Below are positions 33,807 to 43,086 of a DNA stretch of 54,490 bases, piece by piece. The DNA lies in contig NZ_VTZU01000046.1 of assembly GCF_008370685.1 (NCBI RefSeq), positions 1 through 54,490 of the forward strand. Reading direction: 5' to 3'. Within the stretch, counting starts at the first letter, position 1. Each line of letters opens with the position of its first letter. Source of the stretch: Aquimarina sp. RZ0 (GTDB taxonomy: Bacteria > Bacteroidota > Bacteroidia > Flavobacteriales > Flavobacteriaceae). Below the pieces are notes generated by a model. That model did not search any database. It saw only the letters and a list, made by a program, of their open reading frames with translations, and had not been told where the DNA came from. Position numbers and translations under genes: made by a program.

Positions 33807-34170
33807 TTACTCTGTTACTTCTATGGGGATATCAAAATAAATAGTTCTGATATCCGTAATAAGCGAATCTTTAATTTTTAAAGCCTCAAGCTCTTCATCA
33901 CTTAATCGCTCATATAGATTGGGTAAGCGTTTTGTAAGGGATTTAATCTCATTAAAATACCCTCGTATCGTATCTTTGCCTGTTTTTTTGGTTTTAGCAT
34001 AATACAGTTTCGTAATGATCTGTGCTATCTATCTGGTTTTTTCTTTATAATCCTTATCAGCATATTTTAGAATATAGATTTTTTGTGTAAAATCGTTTTC
34101 TTTAGAAGATTGTTTAATCTCCCACGTAATAAAACCTGTTTTTTGCCCGCTCTCAAATGTGTAATGCTTT
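33807..34170 (-). pseudogene. Remnant of an unknown gene, start lost and one in-frame stop
   Basis: On the minus strand one frame reads ...HYTFESGQKTGFITWEIKQ...IYILKYADKDYKEKTR, then a TAG at about 34031-34033, then IAQIITKLYYAKTKKTGKD...TKRLPNLYERLSDEELEALK...TIYFDIPIEVTE and a proper stop at 33807-33809. The upstream end runs into repeat sequence (near 34190-34226) without a start codon. The coding quality of both halves suggests a decayed gene rather than chance. I do not recognise the family. Confidence 0.55.
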
Positions 34171-34201
34171 TTTTGTTTTACACTTCGAAATAAAAATAAA
34201 A

Positions 34202-34226
34202 AATTTTAATAGGTAATTTCATTTGA
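34202..34226 (-). repeat. Fragment of the CTCAAATGAAATTACCTA element
   Basis: The reverse complement, CTCAAATGAAATTACCTATT followed by AAAAT, matches 8331-8354 at all but one or two positions. It marks the point where the gene remnant to its left loses its start, so the insertion may have truncated that gene. Confidence 0.5.
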
Positions 34227-34241
34227 GAATAGAATTGGTAT

Positions 34242-34405
34242 TATACGATTTACAACTAAAAATTTCGCATATTCATCGTTTCTTTTTCCTTTCTACTTCG
34301 TTTAAAAAATAAACCGTAGCTATAGCTATGCTTGATTTTTTTGCCTTGCATAAAGAAAAAATAATTCAATGAATTTATACGAATTTTTTAATCACAAATC
34401 GTATT
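34242..34405. repeat. MITE-like element, copy 3
   Basis: Left end TATACGATTTACAACTAAAA and right end TTTTAATCACAAATCGTATT enclose the same core as copy 2, without visible internal differences. It lies just 3' of the LytTR regulator stop (34423). Confidence 0.8.
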
Positions 34406-34422
34406 ACATTATTTATGATCGA

Positions 34423-35136
34423 TCACTGGGGATTAAATATCCTGCTTTTTACCTCGTCTATATAGCTTCTTCCGATAGGATAACGCATCGCAGCAATCTC
34501 AATACTATTCCCTTCTATTGTTTCTACCTTATCGATGGATATCGTAAAGGATCTATGGATGCGTATAAACCTATCTGCTGGTAACTCTTCGGTAAAACCA
34601 CTTAATGTCTGATGGATAACATATTTGTCTGACAGCGTATTTATCCTGATATAATCTCGAAGACTTTCTATAGATAGAATTTCATCCAGATACAATTTTT
34701 TAATTTTCTTTTTATTAATTTTTACAAAAAGATAGGATCTTTCACCAGCTGAGTTTTGATTTACTTTTTGTTCCTCTCCTTTTATTCTAAAAGCCTTATT
34801 GACAGCCATGATAAACCGATGAAAGGATATTGGTTTTACCAAATAATCCAGTACTTCTAACTCGTAACTTTTTACAGCAAATTCTTCATGCGCTGTAGTG
34901 ATTATAGTAAGTGGTTTTTTGGTAAGACTTTTTAGAAGGTTCAGACCATCCAGCAATGGCATATTGATATCTAGAAAAAGTAAATCTATCTGATCATTGT
35001 TTACAATATAATCAATGCTTTCTACACCATTATTAAATGAATTTAAAAGAACCAAGCCCTTGGTCTGAGAAATAAAACTCTCAATTACATTTACAGCTAA
35101 TGGCTCATCATCAATTATTACACATTTTAAATTCAT
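34423..35136 (-). CDS. LytTR-family response regulator
   Basis: The 237-residue protein has a receiver domain (residues 1-120; DDEP, phospho-acceptor Asp56 in LFLDINMP, Lys in YLVKPIS) and a LytTR DNA-binding domain (~135-235; SYLFVKINKKKIKKLYLDEILSIESLRDYIRI in part, RFIRIHRSFTISIDKV). The gene overlaps the upstream kinase by one base. Together they lie divergent from the mannosidase operon starting at 36415 and are the obvious candidate regulators. Confidence 0.93.
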   Translation of the reverse strand: MNLKCVIIDDEPLAVNVIESFISQTKGLVLLNSFNNGVESIDYIVNNDQIDLLFLDINMPLLDGLNLLKSLTKKPLTIITTAHEEFAVKSYELEVLDYLVKPISFHRFIMAVNKAFRIKGEEQKVNQNSAGERSYLFVKINKKKIKKLYLDEILSIESLRDYIRINTLSDKYVIHQTLSGFTEELPADRFIRIHRSFTISIDKVETIEGNSIEIAAMRYPIGRSYIDEVKSRIFNPQ

Positions 35137-36215
35137 TATACCTTAATTTTTAAGTTAACAATATACAGACCATTTGTTGTATTAATATCTAGCTTGTATT
35201 CGTCTGGTTGATATCCTAGTTTTAATCTCTTTTTGACATTTCCTATCCCAATACCTCCAGAAATAGGGGCAATTTGCTGAGTATTTGTAATGGCAGGTAA
35301 TGGATTAGAAATTTTAAAGTAAAGAAATTCATCGATAATAGTAAAATCAATTTGTATTTCTACGACACCAATATTCTTGTTAGCTCCGTGTTTAAAAGAG
35401 TTTTCTATAAACGAAAGCAATAGCATAGGAGCAATTTTTTTATCTTCTATCTCTCCAGAGATGGTAATATTGATTTTTAATAAATCCCCATATCGTATAC
35501 GTTCCAGATCAAGATAATTTTGGAGACAGATAATCTCTTTGGAAAGATGCTGCCTTTTGTGGTGGGTCTCATGGAGAAGGTATCTCATGAGCTCGGATAA
35601 CTTTAGTATTGTTTTTGGAGTTTTATCAGATTTTGCTACTGAGAGCGAATAAATATTATTAAGTGTATTAAAAAAGAAATGTGGAGATATTTGGGTTCGT
35701 AAAAATCGCAATTCTGTTTCTAGTTGTAATTTTTCTACTTCGATTAATTTTTTGTGTTCTTTTAGCCAGTCCAGAGTTACCTTAATAGCTGCTACAAAAG
35801 TCATAACATACAACTCTCCCAACATCATTTCTATAGAGTAATTGAGAGTTAATTCATTGGTTACCTCCGGACCTTCTGGCCATACATTATGACTCACCAT
35901 AAAATAGGTAAGGTAGAATTTTGCCAGAAGCATCATAAAAAGAGCAACCATTACCAGGATGATATATATGATGTATTTACGCTTGTAAATAAACTTTGGC
36001 ATTAAGTAATAGATATTAAAATAGCTTAGAATCATATGAATTACAAATCCAAGGGCAGTAGTTTTAAAAGCGTACACGTAATCATTAAAATAACTACCCC
36101 ACCTAAATGTCGTAAATAAGAAATAGACCAGCCAGAAAATAATATGATGCTTTAGGGTGATGGTGTAATTAGTATCTTTAGTAATATGTATTGTATTTCT
36201 AATTGCGTGTAGCAT
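35136..36215 (-). CDS. LytS-like sensor histidine kinase (His_kinase family)
   Basis: The 359-residue protein has four N-terminal transmembrane helices (~25-165), a short coiled linker, and the His_kinase domain with phospho-acceptor His in LRTQISPHFFFNTLNNIYSL (~residue 197), then ENSFKHG and SGGIGIGNVKKRL of the ATPase part. It pairs with the LytTR regulator. A 199-bp intergenic region separates it from the divergent GH92 gene; the signal is unknown, but mannose-containing glycans or a breakdown product would fit (inference). Confidence 0.93.
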   Translation of the reverse strand: MLHAIRNTIHITKDTNYTITLKHHIIFWLVYFLFTTFRWGSYFNDYVYAFKTTALGFVIHMILSYFNIYYLMPKFIYKRKYIIYIILVMVALFMMLLAKFYLTYFMVSHNVWPEGPEVTNELTLNYSIEMMLGELYVMTFVAAIKVTLDWLKEHKKLIEVEKLQLETELRFLRTQISPHFFFNTLNNIYSLSVAKSDKTPKTILKLSELMRYLLHETHHKRQHLSKEIICLQNYLDLERIRYGDLLKINITISGEIEDKKIAPMLLLSFIENSFKHGANKNIGVVEIQIDFTIIDEFLYFKISNPLPAITNTQQIAPISGGIGIGNVKKRLKLGYQPDEYKLDINTTNGLYIVNLKIKV

Positions 36216-36414
36216 ACTTTATTTTTTTTGGTGTTTAACCGAGTTGCCTTGTCATTGGTCTAAAATTATTCTTTTACATATAATATTTGTAAATATTTAT
36301 GATATTGTTGTTGCAGTGATTTTAACTTTTTTTTTGACCATAAAAGATCATATATAACCAATAAGAAAAAGTGTAAACCACTGGATTTGGTTCAACAATA
36401 ATATAAAAATTACT

Positions 36415-38679
36415 ATGAAGGTATTTTACAATAGCATATTTCTAGGTGTTTTGGTGTTTATCATTTTTTCTTGTAATAAAGTAAACGATAATCATCTAAA
36501 AGTAAAGAAAAATAATGTAACAAAATTTGTAGACCCTTTTATAGGTACAGGAGGTCACGGTCATACATACCCCGGAGCAACAGTACCGTTTGGAATGGTA
36601 CAGGTAAGTCCTGATAACGGTATTTCAGATTGGGATTGGTGTTCGGGATATCATTATTCTGATTCTATAACCGTTGGTTTTAGTCACCTGCATCTCAGTG
36701 GTACTGGGATTGGGGATCTCACTGATATCAGACTAATGCCCATCAATAAAAAAGTAGATTTATCTGTTCCGATGATATCTAGGGATGATATCCCTTATAG
36801 CTCTAAATATACGCATATCAATGAAAATGCAACGCCAGGCTATTATAGTGTATTATTAGAAGATCATGGGATTCAAGTAGAAGTGACTGCGGATATCAGA
36901 ACTGCTTTTCATCGATATGTCTATGAAAAAGGAGATATGCAATCTTTGATTTTGGATCTGGGATATACAACCAACTGGGATAAAACAGTACAGTCAAAAA
37001 TAATGGTAGAAGATAAGTTTACTGTTTCAGGCTATAGATACAGTACTGGATGGGCCAAAAATCAAAAAGTATTTTTTGTAGCCCAGTTTTCAAAATCTAT
37101 ACGTGGATATGATCTTTATAAAGATTCCAAGATCATAAAAAATGAAAAAAGCGCAGAAGGTATACATACAGCTTCGCAATTTTTTTTTAATAAAGGAACA
37201 AAAGATCAATTAGAGGTCAACGTGGGCGTTTCTTCTGTGAGTATCGAAAATGCAAAAGAAAATATTTCAGATTATAAAAATAATTTTGAATTTGATAAAG
37301 TAAAAGAAAATGCGACTAAATCCTGGGAAAAATCACTTTCTTCCATAAAGGTTGAAACAAAAAGGGATACGCTAAAAACCATTTTTTATACGGCTTTGTA
37401 CCATACACAGATAGCTCCTGTCACCTATAGTGATGTTAATGGAGCGTTTAGAAAAGAAAATGATAGTATTGTCATTGCCAAAGGGTATACCGCATATTCT
37501 ACACTGTCACTGTGGGATACCTTTAGATCTGAACATCCCTTGCTCATATTTTTGGCACCAGATAAAGTTTCAGATATTATCCATTCTATGATAGCATATT
37601 ACCAGGAGACAAAGGTGTTGCCGGTTTGGACTCTATATGCAAATGAAACGAATACGATGACAGGGTATCACTCGGTTTCTGTCATTGCAGAAGCGTATCT
37701 AAAAGGGATCAAAGGTTTTGATATAGAAGTAGCATATGAAGCTATGAAACAAACAATGATGCAAGATGATCGAGGGTTGAAGTTGTATAAAGAATATGGA
37801 TATATACCGTATAATCTGTTAGACGAATCCGTGACTATTACCTTAGAGTATGCATATAACGATTGGTGTATTGCCCAAGTAGCCATGGCATTAGGGAAAG
37901 AAGAAGACTATACGTATTTTATAAAACGCTCAGAAGCATATAAGCATCTTTTTGATCCTGAAACTGGTTTTATGAGAGGTAAAGCTAAGGATGGAAAGAG
38001 CTGGCATATGCCTTTTGATCCTAAGTTTTCTGCTCATAGGGTGCATGCGGATTATACAGAAGGAAATGCCTGGCAACATAGTTGGTTTGTACCACACAAT
38101 GTAGAAGGACTCATCAAATTATATGGAGGTGAAACTACATTCGTAACAAAACTAGAACAGTTATTTACTGAAGATTCTGAAATTACAGGAGATAATATCT
38201 CTGCGGATATATCAGGGTTAATAGGGCAATATGCCCATGGGAATGAACCGAGCCACCATATAGCATATATGTTCAATAAAGCAAAGGCTCCCTGGAAAAC
38301 CCAGTATTGGGTAAATAAAATAGTAAAAACACAATATAATACTTCTCCTAATGGATTAAGCGGGAATGAAGATTGTGGGCAGATGTCTGCCTGGTATATC
38401 TTTAGTTCGTTGGGGATTTATCCTATGAATCCAGCATCTGGAGAATACCAGATAGGAAGCCCCCTTTTTGAAAAGGCAACGATTCAGTTACCCAATAATG
38501 TCCTTTTTAATATAGAAGCAGAAAATGTTTCAGATAAAAACATATATATCCAGTCTGCAACATTAAATAAAAAAGAATTGAATCGAACCTATATTACACA
38601 TCAGGAATTATTAAAAGGAGGGACATTACATTTTATAATGGGAGCAGCTCCTAATAAGAGTTGGGGTGTAGCACAATAA
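36415..38679 (+). CDS. GH92 alpha-mannosidase, lipoprotein (copy 1)
   Basis: The 754-residue enzyme has a lipoprotein signal (LVFIIFSC). The N-terminal beta-sandwich (~35-280, VDPFIGTGGHGHTYPGATVPFGM in part) and the (alpha/alpha)6 catalytic domain (~290-740) of GH92 are complete. Signature motifs: ANETNTMTGYHSV (~408), AHGNEPSHHIAYMFN with the expected catalytic acid Glu611, and GNEDCGQMSAWYIFSSLG (~655). GH92 enzymes are Ca2+-dependent exo-alpha-mannosidases that trim N-glycans, commonly alpha-1,2 or alpha-1,3 linkages. First gene of the operon; the symporter follows after 10 bp. Confidence 0.95.
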   Translation: MKVFYNSIFLGVLVFIIFSCNKVNDNHLKVKKNNVTKFVDPFIGTGGHGHTYPGATVPFGMVQVSPDNGISDWDWCSGYHYSDSITVGFSHLHLSGTGIGDLTDIRLMPINKKVDLSVPMISRDDIPYSSKYTHINENATPGYYSVLLEDHGIQVEVTADIRTAFHRYVYEKGDMQSLILDLGYTTNWDKTVQSKIMVEDKFTVSGYRYSTGWAKNQKVFFVAQFSKSIRGYDLYKDSKIIKNEKSAEGIHTASQFFFNKGTKDQLEVNVGVSSVSIENAKENISDYKNNFEFDKVKENATKSWEKSLSSIKVETKRDTLKTIFYTALYHTQIAPVTYSDVNGAFRKENDSIVIAKGYTAYSTLSLWDTFRSEHPLLIFLAPDKVSDIIHSMIAYYQETKVLPVWTLYANETNTMTGYHSVSVIAEAYLKGIKGFDIEVAYEAMKQTMMQDDRGLKLYKEYGYIPYNLLDESVTITLEYAYNDWCIAQVAMALGKEEDYTYFIKRSEAYKHLFDPETGFMRGKAKDGKSWHMPFDPKFSAHRVHADYTEGNAWQHSWFVPHNVEGLIKLYGGETTFVTKLEQLFTEDSEITGDNISADISGLIGQYAHGNEPSHHIAYMFNKAKAPWKTQYWVNKIVKTQYNTSPNGLSGNEDCGQMSAWYIFSSLGIYPMNPASGEYQIGSPLFEKATIQLPNNVLFNIEAENVSDKNIYIQSATLNKKELNRTYITHQELLKGGTLHFIMGAAPNKSWGVAQ

Positions 38680-38689
38680 CAAATACTTA

Positions 38690-40516
38690 ATGAACTTAGC
38701 GACCATTGATATTATAATCATTCTATGTTATCTTATTAGTATTCTTTTTTTTGGATTTTATGTTGCCAGACGAGCATCAAAAGATATGAAATCTTATTTT
38801 CTGGGAAGTAACGAAATTCCCTGGTATTACCTTGGTTTGTCTAATGCTTCTGGGATGTTTGATATATCGGGTACGATGTGGGCAGTGACTGCGATGTTTG
38901 TATATGGGGTCAAAAGCGCTTGGCTACCCTGGTTATGGCCTGTATGGAATCAGGTTTTTATGATGGTTTTTTTAGCCGCATGGTTACGGAGATCCAAGGT
39001 AATGACCGGAGCGCAATGGATTACCTATAGATTTGGGACAGATCTGGGAGCACGTTTGTCTCATATTATCGTAACGGTGTTTGCCATTATAAGTACATTG
39101 GGGTTTATTGCCTATTTTTTTGAAGGAATTGGAAAATTTGCAATTATCTTTTTCCCCTGGGATTTATCTTTTGGTATAGGGTCTGTAACGATTTCTTCTC
39201 AGCAAGCATATGCACTCATCATTATCATCATTACCACCATATATACATTAAAAGGAGGTATGTATAGCGTAGTAGGTACAGAAGTAATACAGTTTGTAAT
39301 CATGACAATTTCTTGCTTTGTAATCGGATATATAGCATATACTTCAGTAACAGCAGCGCAAATAACCAAGGCTGTTCCTCAAAATTGGGAAAACTTATTC
39401 TTTGGTATGGAAATGGATTTAGATTGGACAGGTTATATAGATAGTGTGAATACAAAAATAGAAGAAGATGGATTTTCACTCTTTGGTTTTTTGTTTATGA
39501 TGATGATTTTCAAAGGTATTTTTGCTAGTTTGGCAGGTCCTGTTCCCAGTTATGATATGCAACGGGTATTGTCTACAAAAAACGAAGTAGCTGCATCAAA
39601 AATGAGTGCTTTGACCATTGTTGTATTATCTATACCTCGTTATTTAATGATTACAGGATTTGCAGTTTTAGGGTTGGTGTATCTCGGTCCGGAACTACAA
39701 GCAGAAACCGGAATAGATTTTGAAACCATATTACCATTAGCAATTCAGCGTTTTGTGCCTGTAGGTCTAAAAGGGTTGTTGCTTGCAGGATTATTAGCTG
39801 CATTTATGGGAACCTTTGCCGCCTTTATAAATGCAACACCCGCTTATCTGGTAAATGATATTTATAAAAAGTATATAAAACCAGAAGCGAGTAATAGGAC
39901 CTATATGCGATTCAGTTATCTGTCCTCTGTACTTATTGTAGGGATAGGATTATTATTTGGCTTTTTTGCGTCGTCAATAAATACCCTTACGGTGTGGTTA
40001 ACGTCGGCATTGTATGGCGGATATGCTGCAGCAAATGTGCTGAAATGGATTTGGTGGCGGTTTAATTCTTATGGGTATTTTGGCGGGATGTTGGCAGGTT
40101 TAATTGCAGCCAGTATTGTTCCTGGTTTTTTCCCGGAAACATCAGTGATCTATCTATTCCCAATAATATTGCTCATTTCCTTTACAGGATGCTTTTTAGG
40201 AGTATATTTAAGGAAACCAGATGATATGGAAGTCTTGAAAAATTTCTATAAAACAACAAGGCCTTGGGGTTTTTGGAAACCAATATATGATGAGTTAAAA
40301 AAAGAAGATCCTGAAATGCTAAAAAATAAAGATTTTTGGAAAGATACTTTTAATTGTATAATAGGTATTATTTGGCAAATGACTTTTGTGTTGATTCCTG
40401 TATACTTGCTAATTAAAGAATATATGCAGTTAAGCATCGTAGTTATTGTAATGATAGTAACATCCATAGTTTTAAAACAAACATGGTATAATAAGATAAA
40501 AAAAGGAGTAAGGTAA
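38690..40516 (+). CDS. Sodium:solute symporter (SSS family)
   Basis: The 608-residue inner-membrane protein has 13-15 helices with the SSS pattern: ARRASKDMKSYFLGSNEIPWYYLGLSNASGMFDISGTMWAV in part at ~25-65, TIYTLKGGMYSVVGTEVIQF (~180), and LKGLLLAGLLAAFMGTFAAFINATPAYLVNDIY (~360), which includes the typical sodium-site helix. The C-terminal region ends in basic KKGVR. It probably imports a product of glycan breakdown such as mannose or Man-GlcNAc; substrate is inferred from context. It is the only transporter gene of the locus within the window. Confidence 0.9.
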   Translation: MNLATIDIIIILCYLISILFFGFYVARRASKDMKSYFLGSNEIPWYYLGLSNASGMFDISGTMWAVTAMFVYGVKSAWLPWLWPVWNQVFMMVFLAAWLRRSKVMTGAQWITYRFGTDLGARLSHIIVTVFAIISTLGFIAYFFEGIGKFAIIFFPWDLSFGIGSVTISSQQAYALIIIIITTIYTLKGGMYSVVGTEVIQFVIMTISCFVIGYIAYTSVTAAQITKAVPQNWENLFFGMEMDLDWTGYIDSVNTKIEEDGFSLFGFLFMMMIFKGIFASLAGPVPSYDMQRVLSTKNEVAASKMSALTIVVLSIPRYLMITGFAVLGLVYLGPELQAETGIDFETILPLAIQRFVPVGLKGLLLAGLLAAFMGTFAAFINATPAYLVNDIYKKYIKPEASNRTYMRFSYLSSVLIVGIGLLFGFFASSINTLTVWLTSALYGGYAAANVLKWIWWRFNSYGYFGGMLAGLIAASIVPGFFPETSVIYLFPIILLISFTGCFLGVYLRKPDDMEVLKNFYKTTRPWGFWKPIYDELKKEDPEMLKNKDFWKDTFNCIIGIIWQMTFVLIPVYLLIKEYMQLSIVVIVMIVTSIVLKQTWYNKIKKGVR

Positions 40517-40579
40517 AAATCAAGATATGGAATTTAGTAAAAAAGATTTTTAAAAATCAATTAACCAAATACTTTATTT

Positions 40580-43015
40580 ATGAAAACACACAAACGTATG
40601 TATCGACAATTATTACTATTTTTATTACTAGTTGTTAGTAGCCCTTTATTAAGTCAGGAATCAGCAATATATGCGGGAGGACCGATTTATAATAATAGGA
40701 ACTCTTCTATTAATGAATTGCGAAACTCAGGATTTACTACTGTTATCGTATGGACTATTCATATAGAATCTAATGGAGATTTAGGGTTTAATGGAGAATT
40801 TCCTCTAGTTCAAAATGGAGTGTATGTAGGCGATCAATCATATCCAAATTTCCCTTCGGATATAGCCTTGCTAAAAACAGCTCCTACTTCTATCAATAGG
40901 ATTGAATTTGGGCTTGCTGCGGCAGGATCAGGAACTTTTGCTGCAGTTCAGAATTTTTATAACTCAGAAGGATTTGGACCCGGGACTACATTATATAAAA
41001 ATTTTGATGCGCTCAAAGCTGCTATTCCTGGTATTGATGCTTTTAATAATGACGATGAAACTACATACCACGCACCATCAGCCGTAGCATTTACAAAAAT
41101 GCTGGCAGGGCTAGGGTTTAAAAATGCAATAGTACCGTATCGCAATAGCAGTTTTTGGCGCACTTTGGTCAATGAGGTGAATGCTGCATATCCGGGAAAT
41201 ATAGATAGAAATTATTTGCAATGTTATGCAGGAGGTAGTAGAAATAATCCTTGTTCATCTACCTGGGATTTTGGGATACCGGTTTTTCCTGGTTTATGGG
41301 GAGGGTCAGGACAATCTAGTGTATCCAGTGTAGAAAGCAGGATGAATTCCTGGCAGAATAACTGTGGGATCACAGGAGGTTTTATGTGGATTTATGATGA
41401 TTTTGATAATAGCCCATCTGTAGCAGCATATGCTGGGGCGATTAATAACGCCCTTTCTCCAGGGAGTGTTCCGGGAGTTGCTAGCATACCTAATCCTTCT
41501 AATGGAACATCAAATATAAATATAAACACTGCACTCAACTGGTCAGCAGGAGCAGGAGCCAGTTCTCATAATGTATATTTCGGAACAAGTTCTTCATTAG
41601 GATCAGCAGATTTTAAAGGAAATCAGTCTAATACTACTTTTATTCCAGAAACCTTAGATACAGCTACTACTTATTATTGGAGGATAGATGAGCTTAATTC
41701 TTTAGGAACGACTACAGGCTTAGTTTGGAGTTTCACTACGGATGCATCAACTTCTGTAGATCATACAGACCCTGTGGGTACTGGAACTATTACAGCCCGG
41801 GCACAAATCAATGCTGTAGAAAGCGCAAATAGAGCTTTTGATAATTTATATGCAAGTGGTATACAAAATATCAATTGGAGTAAGTGGTTAGATAATGGAG
41901 GAGTTCCCAGTATCTCTAATCCCAGTTGGATTCAGATTGAGTTACCTGCGGCAGTTATCGTAAACAAAATTGCCATTACCAGTGCGAATGATGTACCTGA
42001 TAGAGACCCACAGGATTTTGCAATTCAAGGGTCTAATGATGGTGTTAATTGGACAATAATAAACAGTTGGTCAGGACAAAACTGGGCGAATCGTTTTGAA
42101 CGTAAAGAATTGAGTTTTATAAACACGAATTTCTTTACATTCTACCGCATCAATATGACTAAGAATAGAGGTAATATAAATATGACACAGTTATGTGAGA
42201 TCGAACTTTTTGGTCCGGCAGGAAGCTCTAATCATCCATCAGGTTGCACAGATTGCATAGGTTTTAATACAATTACACTGGATTCATATTCGAATCAGGA
42301 TATAGATGGGACTCATGCTATTCAAGATAATGGGGGCACCGCTCATTTGATAAATAATACCTGGAAGCGTTCAATAAATGCGTATACAATAACCGCAAAT
42401 ACCGTGATAGAGTTTGAGTTCAGAAGTACTAATGAAGGAGAAATTCATGGAATTGGATTTGACGAAGACAATTCGATAAGTAGTAATAGAATTTTTAAAC
42501 TGCACGGTACCCAAAACTGGGGTATCCGGGCGTATGATAATTATAATAATATTGGAAATTATAAAACCTATACCATACCCGTTGGAAATTCATATACAGG
42601 AAATGCTATGAATCTGGTTCTTGTTAACGATAATGATGGCGGCAATGGTAATAATAGTTTTTTCAAAAACATAAGAATATATGAAACTTCAAGAACAGCA
42701 ATTACCCCAGAACCTTATTATAATGAGATTGTTAATGAATTCGATGATGAATCAATAAAGAAGTTAGATAAAAGTACTCTGAAAGTGTATCCAAATCCTT
42801 TTACTGCGCAAGTGATATTGAGACTGCCAGAAAACCATCAATTTAGTAAAGCAGGAATTTATGCTATTTCGGGACAGTTACTAATAGAGAAAAATATTGA
42901 TTCAAAGAATAATATTATAAATTTTAATACACTGGAAGAATTGAATAAAGGTGTATTTATTATAAAAATAGAAAGCAGCACAGACACTATTTTATATAAA
43001 TTAATTAAAGAATAA
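40580..43015 (+). CDS. GH18-like multidomain secreted protein with T9SS sorting domain
   Basis: The 811-residue protein has a signal peptide (residues ~1-25), then a TIM-barrel-like region (~27-305) with GIDAFNNDDETTYH, whose DDE (Asp158, Asp159, Glu160) recalls the DDE of EndoH/EndoF-type GH18 endo-beta-N-acetylglucosaminidases, plus NYLQCYAGG and GGFMWIYDDFDN, like beta-strands 6 and 8 of GH18. Next come a fibronectin-III-like domain (~310-390), an F5/8 type C (discoidin) domain (~395-545), a second sugar-binding-like domain (~555-700) and a T9SS type A tail (~733-811, KVYPNPF...). It is likely surface-anchored, cutting the chitobiose core of N-glycans. Endoglycosidase activity is an inference from context and motif. 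Confidence 0.75.
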   Translation: MKTHKRMYRQLLLFLLLVVSSPLLSQESAIYAGGPIYNNRNSSINELRNSGFTTVIVWTIHIESNGDLGFNGEFPLVQNGVYVGDQSYPNFPSDIALLKTAPTSINRIEFGLAAAGSGTFAAVQNFYNSEGFGPGTTLYKNFDALKAAIPGIDAFNNDDETTYHAPSAVAFTKMLAGLGFKNAIVPYRNSSFWRTLVNEVNAAYPGNIDRNYLQCYAGGSRNNPCSSTWDFGIPVFPGLWGGSGQSSVSSVESRMNSWQNNCGITGGFMWIYDDFDNSPSVAAYAGAINNALSPGSVPGVASIPNPSNGTSNININTALNWSAGAGASSHNVYFGTSSSLGSADFKGNQSNTTFIPETLDTATTYYWRIDELNSLGTTTGLVWSFTTDASTSVDHTDPVGTGTITARAQINAVESANRAFDNLYASGIQNINWSKWLDNGGVPSISNPSWIQIELPAAVIVNKIAITSANDVPDRDPQDFAIQGSNDGVNWTIINSWSGQNWANRFERKELSFINTNFFTFYRINMTKNRGNINMTQLCEIELFGPAGSSNHPSGCTDCIGFNTITLDSYSNQDIDGTHAIQDNGGTAHLINNTWKRSINAYTITANTVIEFEFRSTNEGEIHGIGFDEDNSISSNRIFKLHGTQNWGIRAYDNYNNIGNYKTYTIPVGNSYTGNAMNLVLVNDNDGGNGNNSFFKNIRIYETSRTAITPEPYYNEIVNEFDDESIKKLDKSTLKVYPNPFTAQVILRLPENHQFSKAGIYAISGQLLIEKNIDSKNNIINFNTLEELNKGVFIIKIESSTDTILYKLIKE

Positions 43016-43086
43016 GCTATAAGTATGCTACTGTTTAATAACCTACGTGTTGAATAGTAGCATTGCATAACTAAAAAAATAAAAGT

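Noticed and set aside
36216..36414. LytTR binding site or a clear -33/-7 promoter before the GH92 operon
   Set aside because: Several AT-rich pieces could be fitted, but none matched a LytTR direct repeat or the TTTG/TAnnTTTG promoter well enough to report.
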